A stretch of DNA of 64,000 nucleotides from NCBI GenBank assembly GCA_022495995.1, contig JAFEMH010001232.1:1-64000 (forward strand). Direction: 5' to 3'. Under the pieces are notes generated by a model. It searched no databases, was not told the origin of the DNA, and saw only the letters and a list, made by a program, of their open reading frames with translations. Position numbers and translations under genes: made by a program. The stretch is from Adenophora triphylla var. japonica. Taxonomy: Eukaryota > Streptophyta > Magnoliopsida > Asterales > Campanulaceae. Position 1 is the stretch's first letter. The number at the start of each line of letters is the position of its first letter. Shown here one piece after another: positions 44,650 to 56,300 of the stretch.

Positions 44650-47197
44650 TTGAAGCTCTCAAAATCTGTCACCACAACTTCACACCTATCTACAATCACC
44701 TGTGTAGAAGAGGTGACCTATCACTCACATGACCAGGTCATGGCCGAGCCAACACGTCCCTCCCAAAATACTATGGTCAATTCAGATGCAGTTATGGTCG
44801 ACCAAGTCATCATAGGCGAGCTATGCCTACAGATCAACCAAAACTCGGGGGCCACCACCAGTGAGATAGCAGCTGAACTGGATGACATGATAGTTGAAGA
44901 GGCTCCACACTTGGGGGCCGAGGAAAGACAAAGGGTTCGTGAGATTATTATTGAGACCCTGCAGTTCAGAGATGGTCCGGAGCTGGAACTAGTGAACGAG
45001 CTAGAAGTAGTGATAACTAATCCCTCCTATCCTGATCAAACAATTCAAAGCGGTAGATAGCTGTCAGCTGAAGAAAGAGCAGAGATTGTCGAGCTATTGA
45101 AGGAGAGTAGTGATGTTTTTTCTTGGCGTGTGGAAGACATGAAAGGAATAAAGGAGGAGGTCGCTGTCCACAGGCTGGAAGTCAATCCGACTATGAAGCA
45201 TAAGGAGCAGAAGCTACATCAAGGAGGCTACTCATACCACCTGGCTAGCTAATGTGGTGATGGTGAAGAAAGCTAATGGCAAGTGGCGTATGTGTGTCGA
45301 CTTCACCAATCTGAATCTGGCCTGCCCAAAAGATAGCTACCCTCTGCCTCGGATCGACAAGCTCGTAGATTCTATAGCCGGGCATACTACATTAAGCTTC
45401 CTCGACGCCTATTCAAGCTACCACCAGATCAAGATGCACAAGGATGATATAGTGAAGACGGCCTTCCAAGCAGCTGGGGGTATCTACTGTTACAATGTGA
45501 TGTCGTTCGTCTTGAAGAATGCAAGAGCGACCTACCAGAGGATGGTCAACAAAGTCTTTGCCTCCCAAATTGGCCGAAACATGGAGGCCTACGTCAACAA
45601 TATGGTCATCAAAATAAAGGCCGGACGTCACGTGGTTGACCTAAGGGAAATGTTCACCAATTTGCGAGCAAACGACATGAAGCTCAATCCTAACAAGTGC
45701 ATGTTCGGGGTAGCAGCAGGGAAGTTTCTGGGTTTTATGGTTTCTCAGCGAGGTATTGAAGCCAATCCTGAAAAGATCAAGGTTCTGGTCGACATGAAAG
45801 AGCCTACATGTATCAAGGAGATGCAGCGACTCAATAGTAGAGTGGCAGCCCTAGGTCGCTTTATTGCAAAATCGGCAGAGAGGTCTCTCCCCTTCTTTAA
45901 ATCTTTGAGGGGGATGAAATTTTTTGAGTGGACGACCGAATGTTCTTCGTTGTTCTAGCATCTTAAGGAGTATCTTGCCTCTTCGTCGTTATTGAGCAGC
46001 TCGGTTGTGGGGGAAACTTTGTTCCTCTATCTATCAGTTGGCGACCAAGTTGTGGCCGCTTTTCTAGTTCGAGAAGAAGGAGGGCTTCAGAAGCCCGTGT
46101 ACTATGTGAGTAAGGCCCTGTCCGACGTAGAGGGCAGGTATTATAATGCAGAGAAGGTGGCTTACGCTTTGGTCGTAGCTTCCAGGAAGTTGCGAGCCTA
46201 TTTTCTGGCTCACCCTATTGTCGTACTGACTAATGCACCTTTGAGGAAGATCCTGCATAAGCCCAAAAGTTCAGGCCGACTACTCAACTAGTCAATTGCT
46301 CTCAATGAATTCGACATTGAGTATAGGCCTCGAAAGGCATTGAAAGCTCAAGCTTTGGCAGACTTCTTGGTTGAGCTTACGTTCACCAAGGAAGATAGCG
46401 AAGTGAGAGATCAGAAGGAGAAAGCAAAGGGAAAGGAACCCGCAACTCAGGCCACCGTAAGTTTGCTCGACGATTGCTGGAAAGTCTACTCTGATGGGTC
46501 GGCAACAAAGAACGTTAGTGGGACTGGAATTGTTTTGGTCGAGCCAGAATCAGGGACAATCTACGAGGAAGCTCTGAGATTCAAGTTTGAAGCTTCCAAC
46601 AACCAAGCTGAATATGAAGCTTTGGTCGCAGCTATTGAATATGCAAAGTGTTTTGGGGCGACCAGAATTGTGGCTTACTGTGATTCTCAGTTGATAGTGA
46701 ATCAAGTCAGAGGGGAGTATGAGGTGTTGAATCCTACCCTAGTCAAGTACTGCGACCTAGTAAAGGAGCTGATCAAGGACTTGGAATTCTGGGAAATACA
46801 ACGGGTACGTCGAGATGATAACGAGCTAGCCGATCTCCTCTCAAAATTGACCACCTCAGAAGAACAGCATGGAGAACCTATCTCTTACCTCGAACACCCA
46901 GCCTATGAAAGGGTTCAGATTCAATGCCTGGAGGATACTACTAGAGAATGGGTATACACCAAGTGCTGGATCGAAGAAATGCGAGCTTATCTAGAGAAAG
47001 GCGAGCTACCTGATGACGAGAAAGCAGCTCTAGCTATCAAGAAAAAGGCCCCGATATACGTTATTCAAGGAGACGTGTTATTCAGAAGGTTGTTCACCAA
47101 ACCTTTATTGAGATGTTTTCACCCTCAAGAAGTTACTCAGCTGATGTACGAGGTACATAGTAGGGTTTTTGGTGGACTCCCGGGGCCAGAACTTTAG
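44650..47197 (+). pseudogene. pol: D1 RT, RNase H and second RNase H, decayed
   Basis: Frames 44650-45060 (linker), 45254-45958 (RT), 45992-46291 (RNase H) and 46340-47197 (aRNase H). The RT active site reads YVNNM: both catalytic Asp codons are Asn (45596-45601), as expected from two G-to-A changes. Stops at 45958 and 46289 interrupt the frame. The second RNase H keeps YSDGSA, AEYEA, CDSQL and the ADLLSKL region, with one loss at its end. This confirms the Tat lineage. Confidence 0.8.
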
Positions 47198-48195
47198 CAG
47201 ATAAATTGATTACGTTGGGTTATTATTGGCCTCACATGAGAGCGGACGCTTACGACTTTGTTCAGGGGTGCGACCAATGCCAAAGGTTTGCCGACTTACC
47301 TAGACTGCCTACGACTGAGCAAACTTCAGTAGTCGCAACTTGACCTTTTGATATGTGGGGAGTCAGTTTGATTGGTCCCTTCCCGCCAGCCTGAGGAAAT
47401 TGCAAGTACGTGATCGTTGCTATTGATTACTTTAAAAAGTGGGTCGAGGCCAAGCCGTTAGCTAGGATTACTAAGGAAAACACCATCAATTTTATTCACG
47501 ACTTCATTTGGTGCCGTTTTGGGATTCCTCGAGCTATAGTGCCGGACAACGGATTACAATTCTCTACAACTTTCGAAGAAGAGATAAACAGAGTAGGAGT
47601 CAAGCATTGGAAGTCGTTAGTCGCCTATCCTCAGGGCAACGGGCAAGCTGAAGCAGTGAACAAATTGGTCCTCTCTGCACTTAAGACGGGTTTAGTTGGT
47701 CGACAAAGCAACTGGTTAGACGAACTTCCCATTGCTCTCTAGGCAGTTCGCACAACCACTCGGGGGCCCACGGGGGAAACCCCATTCGCTCTTGCATATG
47801 GATCAGAGGCCATGGCACCGACCGAGCTACAGGTTCCCACAGGCAGGGTAGTGTTCTTCGACCAGGAGCAGAACGATATCAACAGGTTGATTGACTTGGA
47901 TTTGCTTGACGAGAAGCGAGATACAGCTCAACTACGGATGGTCAATTATAAGCAAAAAACTAAGAGTTATCACGATAAGAATGTTAAGGGAAGATCGTTC
48001 TAAGTGGGTGACCATGTCCAAGGAAGATCGAGTCAACTGGAAGAAGAACTCAGCAGAACAAGTTATCTCCCAACTGGGAAGGTCCCTACATCGTTACTCG
48101 AGTTATTAAGGAAGGAACATATGATCGCCCATCTAGATGGTGAAGAGTTGAAACACCCTTGGCATGCTAGACACCTTATCAAATACTACTTCTAG
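47198..48195 (+). pseudogene. D1 integrase, catalytic Asp lost
   Basis: The zinc-finger end CDQCQRFADLPRLP (about 47269) precedes a stop at 47341. The first catalytic Asp position reads Ser (WGVSLIGP). VPDNG and QAEAVNK keep the second Asp and the Glu. More stops follow at 47390, 47740 and 48001, then a frame up to 48195. Confidence 0.75.
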
Positions 48196-48335
48196 TTCAG
48201 CTTTTTAGTTCAGTTTCAGTTTCAGTTTTTTCAGTTTGAGTTTAGTTTCAGTTCTAGCTTTCCGTTTTCCGTGTAATCGTTCTACTACTTCAATAAAGTT
48301 GCAGTTCTATTCAACAAAAGTTGTGCTACGTTTTC

Positions 48336-48770
48336 GCATCAATCTAACAGGCTCGACTCTTAGTCAGCTTCGTTCCTTTAACAAGTCTGACTCTTAGTCG
48401 ACTTCGTTCTAACAGGCTTGACTCTTAGTCAGCCTCGTTCCTTTAACAAGTCTGACTCTTAGTCGACTTCGTTCTAACAGGATCGACTCTTAGTCAGCCT
48501 CGTTCCTTTAACAAGTCCGACTCTTAGTCGACTTCGTTCTAACAGGCTCGACTCTTAGTCAGCCTCATTCCTTTAACAAGTCCGACTCTTAGTCGACTTC
48601 GTTCTAACAGGCTCGACTCTTAGTCAGCCTCGTTCCTTTAACAAGTCCGACTCTTAGTCGACTTCGTTCTAACAGGCTCGACTCTTAGTCTGCCTCGTTC
48701 CTTTAAACAGGTCCGACTCTTAGTCGACCTCATTCTGATAGATTTGTCTCTTAGTCAATCTCATTATCAA
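48336..48770. repeat. D1 3'-region tandem array, 65-bp unit
   Basis: About six copies of a 65-bp unit made of two related halves (CGACTCTTAGTCAGCCTCGTT and CGACTCTTAGTCGACTTCGTT). It lies between integrase and the LTR region, the same slot as the arrays of the A, B and C families. Before it, 48200-48330 is rich in CAGTTT phrases. Confidence 0.9.
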
Positions 48771-48829
48771 ATAAGCCAAGTATTAGGTCGACTTTGGTTC
48801 CTAAACTAGTCCGACCAAAAAAGCTTGTA

Positions 48830-49180
48830 ACGAATCCATTTCTAGTTGAATGTGCGCTTGCCGAAAAAATAAATAAAGGAGTCGCCATGCCGTTTTTAAG
48901 AGGAAACATTGAAAACCTTTTTTGAGAGAAAATGGGTTCGGGGGTCAGGTTACGTGTTGGGAAGAACCGAGAGTTCACCCAACACGCCTCATCCGTAGAC
49001 GAGTCTTTCAATGTTCAACATTCAATTCATCCAAATGTGTGTGCAAAATGTGTGTAACAAGATATATGTAAAATGCATGAAAGTGCTTTGTTTTATTACT
49101 CAACAAGGGGGAAATACAACTTGTAAGCCATTGACTCTGGGAGGCCACGTCCCACTTTACATCGAGGACAAACAGAACAG
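48830..49180 (-). repeat. Inverted A-like LTR end fragment
   Basis: GAGTCGCCATGCCG (48879), GGGTTCGGGGGTCAGGTTAC (near 48945), GACGAGTCTTTCAA (about 49000) and a TGTGTGTGCAAAATG stretch parallel the A1 LTR (14884-15110) in minus orientation. The edges are unclear. It may be an insertion in D1's 3' end or D1's own U5 in a rearranged state. Confidence 0.4.
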
Positions 49181-49738
49181 GATTTACAACTGAAAGGATG
49201 ATCCTCTGCAGATGGTCACCAAATACTTGGCAAACTCAACCGTTCCAAGGTAATTGCTATTTGATATTCTGAATACATTGTTCATTATTATCTTATAAGC
49301 TCTCCATACACCATACTTACTCTCACGCCCAAGGGTCTTCCCCGGAGACTATTCCGACTAGTCATGGGTTCATTGTTTCAGGTTAAGTAGCCAGGTGATC
49401 AATCTTACGACTGGACGGAGATTGATAAGCACGATTCTTGCAGCATCAACATATATGTGAATTAAATTTGTTTTTACATCAAATTAGGCTTAAATTTGCT
49501 TTATTAATATCGAATCTAATCAAAGGTAATTTCGAAATTATTTTAAATGTGATGAAATTTTAACTTCGGATTTCAAATAATTATATGATTCTGCGATCTT
49601 TTAAATATGTGATTAAATTTGGACTAATCAATATTTAAATTAACTCTTATAAAAAAGTCATGTTTGGAAATCAAATTTTCGAATTTAAGTAAATATAATT
49701 ACTAATTAAATAGCATGGATGACGAATGAGAAGGCACC
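49181..49738. other. D1 LTR end and AT-rich spacer
   Basis: 49240-49400 contains the TACACCATACTTACTCTCACG phrase and GGGTCTTCCCCGG, like a gypsy LTR end. 49400-49738 is AT-rich with no gene seen; it may be the only host DNA nearby. Confidence 0.4.
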
Positions 49739-50711
49739 TATAGACACCCCATTCTGAACCAATATTTCATGATTACACTACTCTTCATCTCTATTTTGTG
49801 TTTTGATGAAAGCATATTAGTTTCGTCATGTTTCGTTAAGTTTCTAACTAACCTCGTTAGTTTTGGACCTAACTGACTAACTGAAGAGGACAAAATGGTC
49901 ATTTGACTAGTTGTCCCGTGCGGGACATACGTGTCTCGCACGAGACAACCCCTCTGCAGGCTGTGCAGAATCACTTTTCTTATCCGTTTCAACCTCTCTT
50001 CTTGATAAATCTTATCAAATTTGGTTCTCCAATGATATTTGAGTTCTGGAAGCTTTCTTGGGAGGTATCCCAATCCACCTTTATCTCTTTAACCCCTATA
50101 AATACTTGTTGACTTTCAGTATTTGAGACGACGGTCGATTTCCTAAAATTTACTGGTTTCTCTCCCTGAAAGATTCTTGTAAATCACTCATAAACGAAAC
50201 ACCCAAATTCGTCCATCAACCTTGTTGATTGACAAACATCAAGGCTCAAGCCTAAAATCAAGGCGGAGCTCTGTCCAATTCATTTCTCGACTGAGAAGAC
50301 ACCTTAGAACCACGTTCTAAACCAATTACTCCCTAAATACAAGGTAAACTGCTTTATTTTCTTCTTCTCAATCTCTCTCTGATTGCTTTTAGAGTAGTGT
50401 AATCCCATCAAAAGGGTTAGCCTAGAGTTCCTTCAATCCATGGAGGCGATCTCGAAGCATACAACCCGACATTCCTAATTAAGAAATTAATTAGAGTTTG
50501 CTTGTTCTTCTTTAATTATTAATTGTTTGATTGATAATACTTAATGGGCAAGATCGATCTCCGAATTGGGTGAAATGTGTGATCCTCGACCTTCCCATTC
50601 CATAAATTAACCCCCGAACCCAAATCTTTTCAAAAATGTTTTTCTTATTGTTTTCCTAAATAAATAATAAGTGGCGACTCTGTTATTCATATAAAAATGG
50701 AAACACTACAG
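49739..50711 (+). repeat. B2 5' LTR (973 bp)
   Basis: Starts TATAGACACCCC (usual TG changed to TA) and ends ..AACACTACA. Palindromes GTCCCGTGCGGGAC (49913-49926) and GTCTCGCACGAGAC (49933-49946) start 20 bp apart. TATA near 50096 (CCCTATAAATAC). PBS echo TGGCGACTCTG at 50672-50682, 44 bp upstream of the real site. Confidence 0.85.
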
Positions 50712-50715
50712 TTTT

Positions 50716-50733
50716 GGCGACTCTGCTGGGGAC
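50716..50733 (+). promoter_or_regulatory. Primer-binding site (B2)
   Basis: TGGCGACTCTGCTGGGGA, identical to B1, four bases (GTTT) after the LTR end. Confidence 0.8.
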
Positions 50734-51926
50734 AATTAATTAAGAGGGTTAAACTTGCGTTACAATTGAGTATTATCAATCTTTTTAATTTCCTGCAAAA
50801 AATAAATTTTTCTGGATTTTTTTGGATTTTCCTGTACTGTTTTCGTAAAAAAAAAAACTGTCAGACTGCTTGTCCAACGCGGGACAAGGTAGTCCCGCGC
50901 GAAACTAATATTCGGTCAGAATCTTTGTTTGGCGGCGGCATTCCGAAAAGAAAAGCCTTGGTTGACTTTTCTAAAGTTTGACCATATAAAAAAAAAACAA
51001 AACAAATCTTACAGAAAAGTTTTAAAAATTCAGAGAAGTCAAAATAAATTATTATTTCTATTTTGCTTGTACTAACTTTATTTTGCAGGGTAGAGTAATT
51101 ATTAATTACTTGAATTATATAATTGCGTGAGATTGAATTATTTTTTATCGGTCATCGGTTGACTCGAGCTTTGTAATTAATTAATTTAATTCTTTCTCTC
51201 TCTCTCTTTATGTGGAACTACGACGGCTTAAGTCTTCCTAATTTGGGAGAAACGTAGGCAACCACTTGGTGCGGCCATTATTTGTTTTTCTCTTAGTTTT
51301 CAAAAAAAAAAAACTTTCTATTTTACTCTATCACCTAGTATTGACTCTCACACACGCGCACTCATATTATATCTGTCATTGCACTACATACCCTGATAAA
51401 TCCGGGACCCACACTAAGGACGGATGACGGTAACCACCTAATTGCCGGTCTCTCCGAAGTTGGATCATTCCACTCCGCGTATTCAATCCACTAGATTGTT
51501 ATATCGTGGGGAGCCTAGCCTTCCAGCCCTGCATCAACCACATATCATGTAGATTTACTTTTTAGGACACTCCTTGACCGGTCGGTTTGATCTTGGAGTC
51601 CTTGTAATCCCTTATCAAGATCGTTTTGTGCAATAAACCATGGAAAAGAAATCAGTAAATTGCCGCTTCGGATTTGTCCCTTCGAAAATGTCCCTATGAT
51701 TGTCCCTTTGGATTTGCCCCTAAAGAGAATTTTTTTTTTACCAAAATTATTGCACAAAACTCGATGTTACTTGGGATAACTTCGACCCCTAGGTCCTTAG
51801 GTTTGGTTTTCTAATGTTAGAAACCCCCAAAACGGATTTTTCGTCCGACCAAAATTAGGATTAAAATCAGAAAAAGCGTGACTTCCAATGGTGTTATCCT
51901 GCGCGAGACTACTTGTCCCGTGCGAG
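50734..51926 (+). other. B2 leader with palindrome pairs and portable module
   Basis: Pairs at 50872-50905 (GTCCAACGCGGGAC, GTCCCGCGCGAAAC; 20 bp apart) and 51896-51926 (second member cut by B3). Portable module at 51214-51273. Otherwise non-coding. Confidence 0.65.
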
Positions 51927-52984
51927 TGTAGCGATGCGTGAATTTTTCAACATCTTTTGAGTCGTCACTTATTATTTATTGATGGAAAACAATAAGAAAA
52001 ACCTTTTTAATATTTTCAAGAGATTCAAGGGTTCGGGGGTTAAGTTATGGAATGGGTAGGTCAAGGAGCATCCATTCCACCCAATCCGAAGATTGGTCTT
52101 GCTAATTGGGTGTTATTGATCTAATCAATTTAAAGAATAAAAGAAGAAATAAATAAACCCTAATTAATTTATTAATTAGGAATGTCGGATTGTATGCTTC
52201 AAGATCGCCTTCATGAATTGAAGGGACTCTAGGCTAATCCTTTTGATGGGATTACACTACTCTAAAATCAATAGAGGGATTGAGAGAGAAACGAAAGTTT
52301 AAAGGATGATTACCTTTTTGAGAAGAGATTCGGACAGAGTTTCGACTCAATCCTAGATTCGAATCTTGATGCGGACAGAGCTTCGCCTCAATCCTTGATT
52401 CGGGCTTTGATGTTTGTTGATCAACAAGGTTGATAGACAAACTTTAGGTGATTTAGGGGTGATTTTGTAGGAATCTTTCAGGGAGAGAAACCCACAAAAT
52501 GTGTGTGTTATGTGTTTTCGATCGGGGATCGGGGACCTCCAACCTAGAATTCTGGACCCCCGAAATACTGAAAGTCATCAAGTATTTATAGGAGTTGAAG
52601 AGGTGGATGCATGACTTGGTCACCAAGTTTCGGAGACTCAGGTGGATTGGGACTCCTCCCAAGAAAGCTTCCAGAACCCTTTCATGATTGAATACCCGGA
52701 TTGGATGATATTTATCAAGAAGAGAGGTTGAAACGAAGAAGGAAAATGATTCTGCACATCCTGTCGAGGGGTTGTCTCGCGCGAGACACGCTATTCCGCG
52801 CGAGATAACTAGTCAAATGACCATTTTGTCCTCTTCAGTTGTTCCGTTAGTCAGTTAGGTCCAAAACTAATGAGGTTAGTTAGAAACTTAACGAAACATG
52901 ACGAAACTGATATGCTTTCATCAAAACACAAAAGAGAGATGAAGAGTAGTGTAATTATGTAACTATGAGTTCAGAATGGGGTGT
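51927..52984 (-). repeat. B3: inverted B-family LTR
   Basis: Minus strand: ends ..GCATCGCTACA at 51927. At its 5' side it begins ACACCCCATTCTGAA at 52984, lacking the first five bases (TGTAG) because C2 is inserted there. It keeps the palindrome pair (GTCTCGCGCGAGAC 52774-52787 and ATTCCGCGCGAGAT 52793-52806). No PBS follows, so it is a 3' or solo LTR. Confidence 0.8.
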
Positions 52985-54590
52985 TGTGAATGTGGTGCCC
53001 AAATTTTGTGTTGGATTCACGCGAGTTTGAAGACATCCGAGTTATTTGAAAAACGGAGTCGCCACGCCATTTTGATTACCTCAAAACTTTGAAAAAAAGG
53101 TTGTTTTATGGGTTCGGAGGTTAAGTTACCCCTTGGGAAGAACGTTTGGCGTTCACCCAAAGTGCCTTGCCGGAGCAAGTCTCCCGAGATTTCATTAATC
53201 GTGCTTGCTTGCGTGCTTTCTTGTGTGCATGTGTTTGAAAATGAGGGGGGAATGTCCCAAGTTGTCTTCCGGACGTACAAACCATTTGTTGGTTGTCGCT
53301 CGGGATTCCTTGGAATTTTATGTATTCGGGATTATGATCCCGTCCTCATCTTATGACTTGTGATCATCGCATTTTAAACCTCGGGACCCTCGGGACTTGC
53401 GTGATCGAGAGAATGACTCTCTTTTGGTCAAAGATGAGGTTCTTTAGAAAAGGAGGGTCCTTAGCCCATCAATCCTACGCTTTAAGACGGTCGAGCTCGT
53501 ATAGAGGCTTCATACTCTTTCTTAAGCGATAATCGGAGATATAGGGTTCAAGGTGTCCCTTTCTAAAGAAATCGTGAACCTTTAATGGAAGGAACGATGT
53601 AAAGATAGGATCTTTTACACCGGTCCGTTCCAAGGTTGGGGGAAAGGGGAAATGCATGATGAAAAATGGCTCTTTAATGAAAAGATGACATTTTTGGTTT
53701 TAGCAAATGATGCTTTTTTGATTGAAAGAAATGATCTTTATGCAAGTGATGCGTAAAGATAGGATTTTTATGCAAATGATGCATTAGAAAAGGTTTTTGA
53801 ATGCAAAGGATGCATTTTTATTGAAAAGATTGGATTTTTATGTGCAAATGATGCATAAAATGACATTTTTATTTGAAAATGGGGGTTTTAGGTGCAAAGG
53901 ATGCACCTTTATGAAAAAGACTACATTTTTATGACAAATGAGGTCTTAATGCATGCAAAAGGGGAAGGGGGTGATAAAGATGTGATCTTTATGAATAAAT
54001 GCCAAGTCCCAAGCAAGATATATGAATGCAATGAGCAAGTATATCAATTAAAATGCAAGGTTAGGGCGTGCGAGGTTACCAATTGCTTCCTTTGCTTCTT
54101 TGGTTGGAGCTAGGAGGAGAAATTGGTCTTGGATCTTCAAGGAGGAGGGAGGGAGCTTCTTGGCCTTCTTCTTCACCTTCTTGAGCCTTCACCAATATTC
54201 TTCACGTCTTGGGAGTGACTGATTGTATTGCTATGGATTGTATGTCTTGTTGTTTTGAAATGGGTAGAGGAGGGCTCTATTTATAGGCAGTCTGGATAAG
54301 GCTAATGAAGCCGTGCGGTCAGAGGCAGCGAGCTAATGCAGCCGTGCGGGCTTATCCATTGTGACTCAGCATTCTAGAACCATGCAAGGTGGCATTATTC
54401 TAGAACCTTCCCTCCTAATTAAGAAAAACGTGTTTCTTAATTAGGAAGGATTCCCTTCAGCCTTTATTTAATTAAAAACAGTTCCGGAATGTTTCCGGAA
54501 CGCTAGGAAGGTCTGGGGAATTACCGGAAAACTTACCGAAATTGCCGGAAAATTTAACCGGAAGGCATGAGCCAGATTTGGGTACTTACA
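52985..54590 (-). repeat. C2 3' LTR (1606 bp)
   Basis: Minus strand: starts TGTAAGTACCCAAATCTGG (54590), preceded by the GAGGGGCTTC tract, and ends CCACATTCACA (52985). TATA at 54278-54285, palindromes GCCGTGCGGT (54310-54319) and GCCGTGCGGG (54341-54350) start 31 bp apart, with the nearer one 24 bp from TATA. PBS echo at 53054-53064. Micro-repeats at 53650-53990 are diverged from C1. Confidence 0.85.
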
Positions 54591-54711
54591 GAAGCCCCTC
54601 GGCAACGTCACTTGCAAGGCGAGTGGGGTTGTCGATAGAAAAGGATCCGATCTGGCGAATGCCGAGACGGATTGGGTGACCAAGGTGGTCGAGTGGCTGA
54701 ACCTTTTGGAA

Positions 54712-55023
54712 GGCTACCTACGTATCCCGGAGGAATCAAGCCAGGCCGTAGTTCGGGATTAGGATCCGCTGGGGAAGGAAGAAGAGAAACTGGTCTCTTG
54801 CTGGGGAAAAAGAAGAGAAAATGACCTAGGAGGTCAAGCAATTGATCCTACTGGGGATATGCTAGGAGTGACCCAGGTGGTCGGATATCTGAACTTCTAT
54901 GAGGGGGCGCTTTATCACTGAGGAGTGACAAAGAAACAGGGTGACCAAAGTGGTCGAATGGCTGGACCTTTTATAAAAGGCTACCTACGTATCCCGGAGG
55001 AATCAAGCCTTGATCGTAGTTCA
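54712..55023 (-). repeat. Two portable modules near the C2 3' LTR
   Basis: Minus-strand modules at 54756-54712 and 55023-54979: GAACTAC(G), GCTTGATTCCTCCGGGATAC, GTAGGTAGCC. Between them lies a single diverged unit of the 73-bp repeat that forms an array in C1. Confidence 0.6.
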
Positions 55024-55059
55024 AGCATCACTAGATAGTTAGGAACGATGTCTAGGATT

Positions 55060-55915
55060 CTTGAGATTTTGACAATTAATGGAGGCTGTCACCTGATTGA
55101 CAATTACTGGAGGATGTCACCTGATTGACAATTACTGGAGGATGTCACCTGATTGAAACTAGAGCTTACGTCACTATCGAGTGGATAGAGGTAGCTAGAG
55201 TTTGGTGAAGTTGAGCATACGTCTCAATCTCTTTCGAATCAGAGATATGGGTTGCTAAAGTTTGAAAAACTTGAGCATACGTCTCAATCTCTTTCGAACC
55301 GGAGATATGGGTTGCCAATGACTTGAGCATACGTCTCAATCTCTTTCGAATCGTAGATATGGGTTGCCAATGACTTGAGCATACGTCTCCATCTCTTTCG
55401 AATCAGAGATATGGGTTGCCAAAGCCTTGAGCATACGTCTCAATCTCTTTCGAATCAGAGATATGGGTTGCCAATGCATACATCACTATTCATGACAGAG
55501 GTAACTTAAGTTGAGAGAAACTTGAGCGTACGTCACTATTCGGGATAGAGGTAGCTTAAGTTGAGAGAAACTTGAGCGTACGTCACTATTCGGGATAGAG
55601 GTAGCTTAAGTTGAGAGAAACTTGAGCGTACGTCACTATTCGGGATAGAGGTAGCTTAAGTTGAGAGAAACTTGAGCGTACGTCACTATTCGGGATAGAG
55701 GTAGCTTAAGTTGAGAGAAACTTGAGCGTACGTCACTATTCGGGATAGAGGTAGCTTAAGTTGAGAGAAACTTGAGCGTACGTCACTATTCGGGATAGAG
55801 GTAGCTTAAGTTGAGAGAAACTTGGCATACGTCACTATTCTGGATAGAGGTAGGCTTAAGTTGAGAGAAACTTGGCATACGTCACTATTCTGGATAGAGG
55901 TAGGCTCAGTTTAGA
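55060..55915. repeat. C2 tandem arrays
   Basis: Three copies of a 39-bp GTCACCTGATTGACAATTACTGG unit (55060-55160), about five copies of a 50-55 bp unit (TTGAGCATACGTCTCAATC.., 55205-55490), then about eight 50-bp units (CTTGAGCGTACGTCACTATTC.., 55495-55910). The last is the inverted C1 49-bp repeat. Confidence 0.85.
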
Positions 55916-56117
55916 GTTTTGACAATTCGGAGGTTGTCACCTAGCGTTATCCCGTTATAACGGAATTAACGGAGGCGACTGGGAATAAAGCTTGATTGCT
56001 AAAGAGATAAGGGATATTTTCTGAAAAGATGTTATCTTGGTTAAAAGATAACGGAAATTGCATGCCCAAGTGGAAGGTCCAGGGGCAGGATTGTAATTTC
56101 TGCTCAGAGCGAATGAA

Positions 56118-56187
56118 GCCGCCCGGCATGAGATGGAGAAAAAGGAGCCGTACGGCTAGAAGCCTGTTTTTTCCAGATTATTTAAAA
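56118..56187 (+). promoter_or_regulatory. PMD gene promoter of C2
   Basis: GCCGCCCGGC (56118-56127) and GCCGTACGGC (56147-56156, perfect) start 29 bp apart. A TATTTAAAA box begins about 22 bp after the second. ATG at 56301. Confidence 0.6.
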
Positions 56188-56300
56188 CAGGTTTGAACGG
56201 GCATTGGGCATTATTGCCGCCCAAGAACCGCGAGGAAGAGAGAGAGAAAGGAGAGAATTGCTTCAAAATTCTTCAATTCCCTTTGCTTCTATCGATTGGA

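Larger units (their letters stand above)
42472..49400 (+). mobile_element. D1: decayed Tat-lineage retrotransposon with conventional Gag
   Basis: Gag capsid and zinc knuckle, protease, RT, RNase H, aRNase H and integrase follow in order, with many stops and lost catalytic residues. The 5' LTR is almost entirely gone: only about 20 bp (ACACCATACTTACTCTCACG) remains next to C1, matching 49308-49327, which I take as D1's 3' LTR end region. The clear capsid contrasts with A, B and C. No antisense genes are present. Confidence 0.75.
49739..51926 (+). mobile_element. B2: 5' part of a B element
   Basis: 5' LTR, PBS and leader, cut at 51926 inside a palindrome pair by the inverted B3 LTR. The leader matches B1 19507-20643 in order, including the portable module and both palindrome pairs. 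No coding part lies inside this stretch. Confidence 0.8.
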
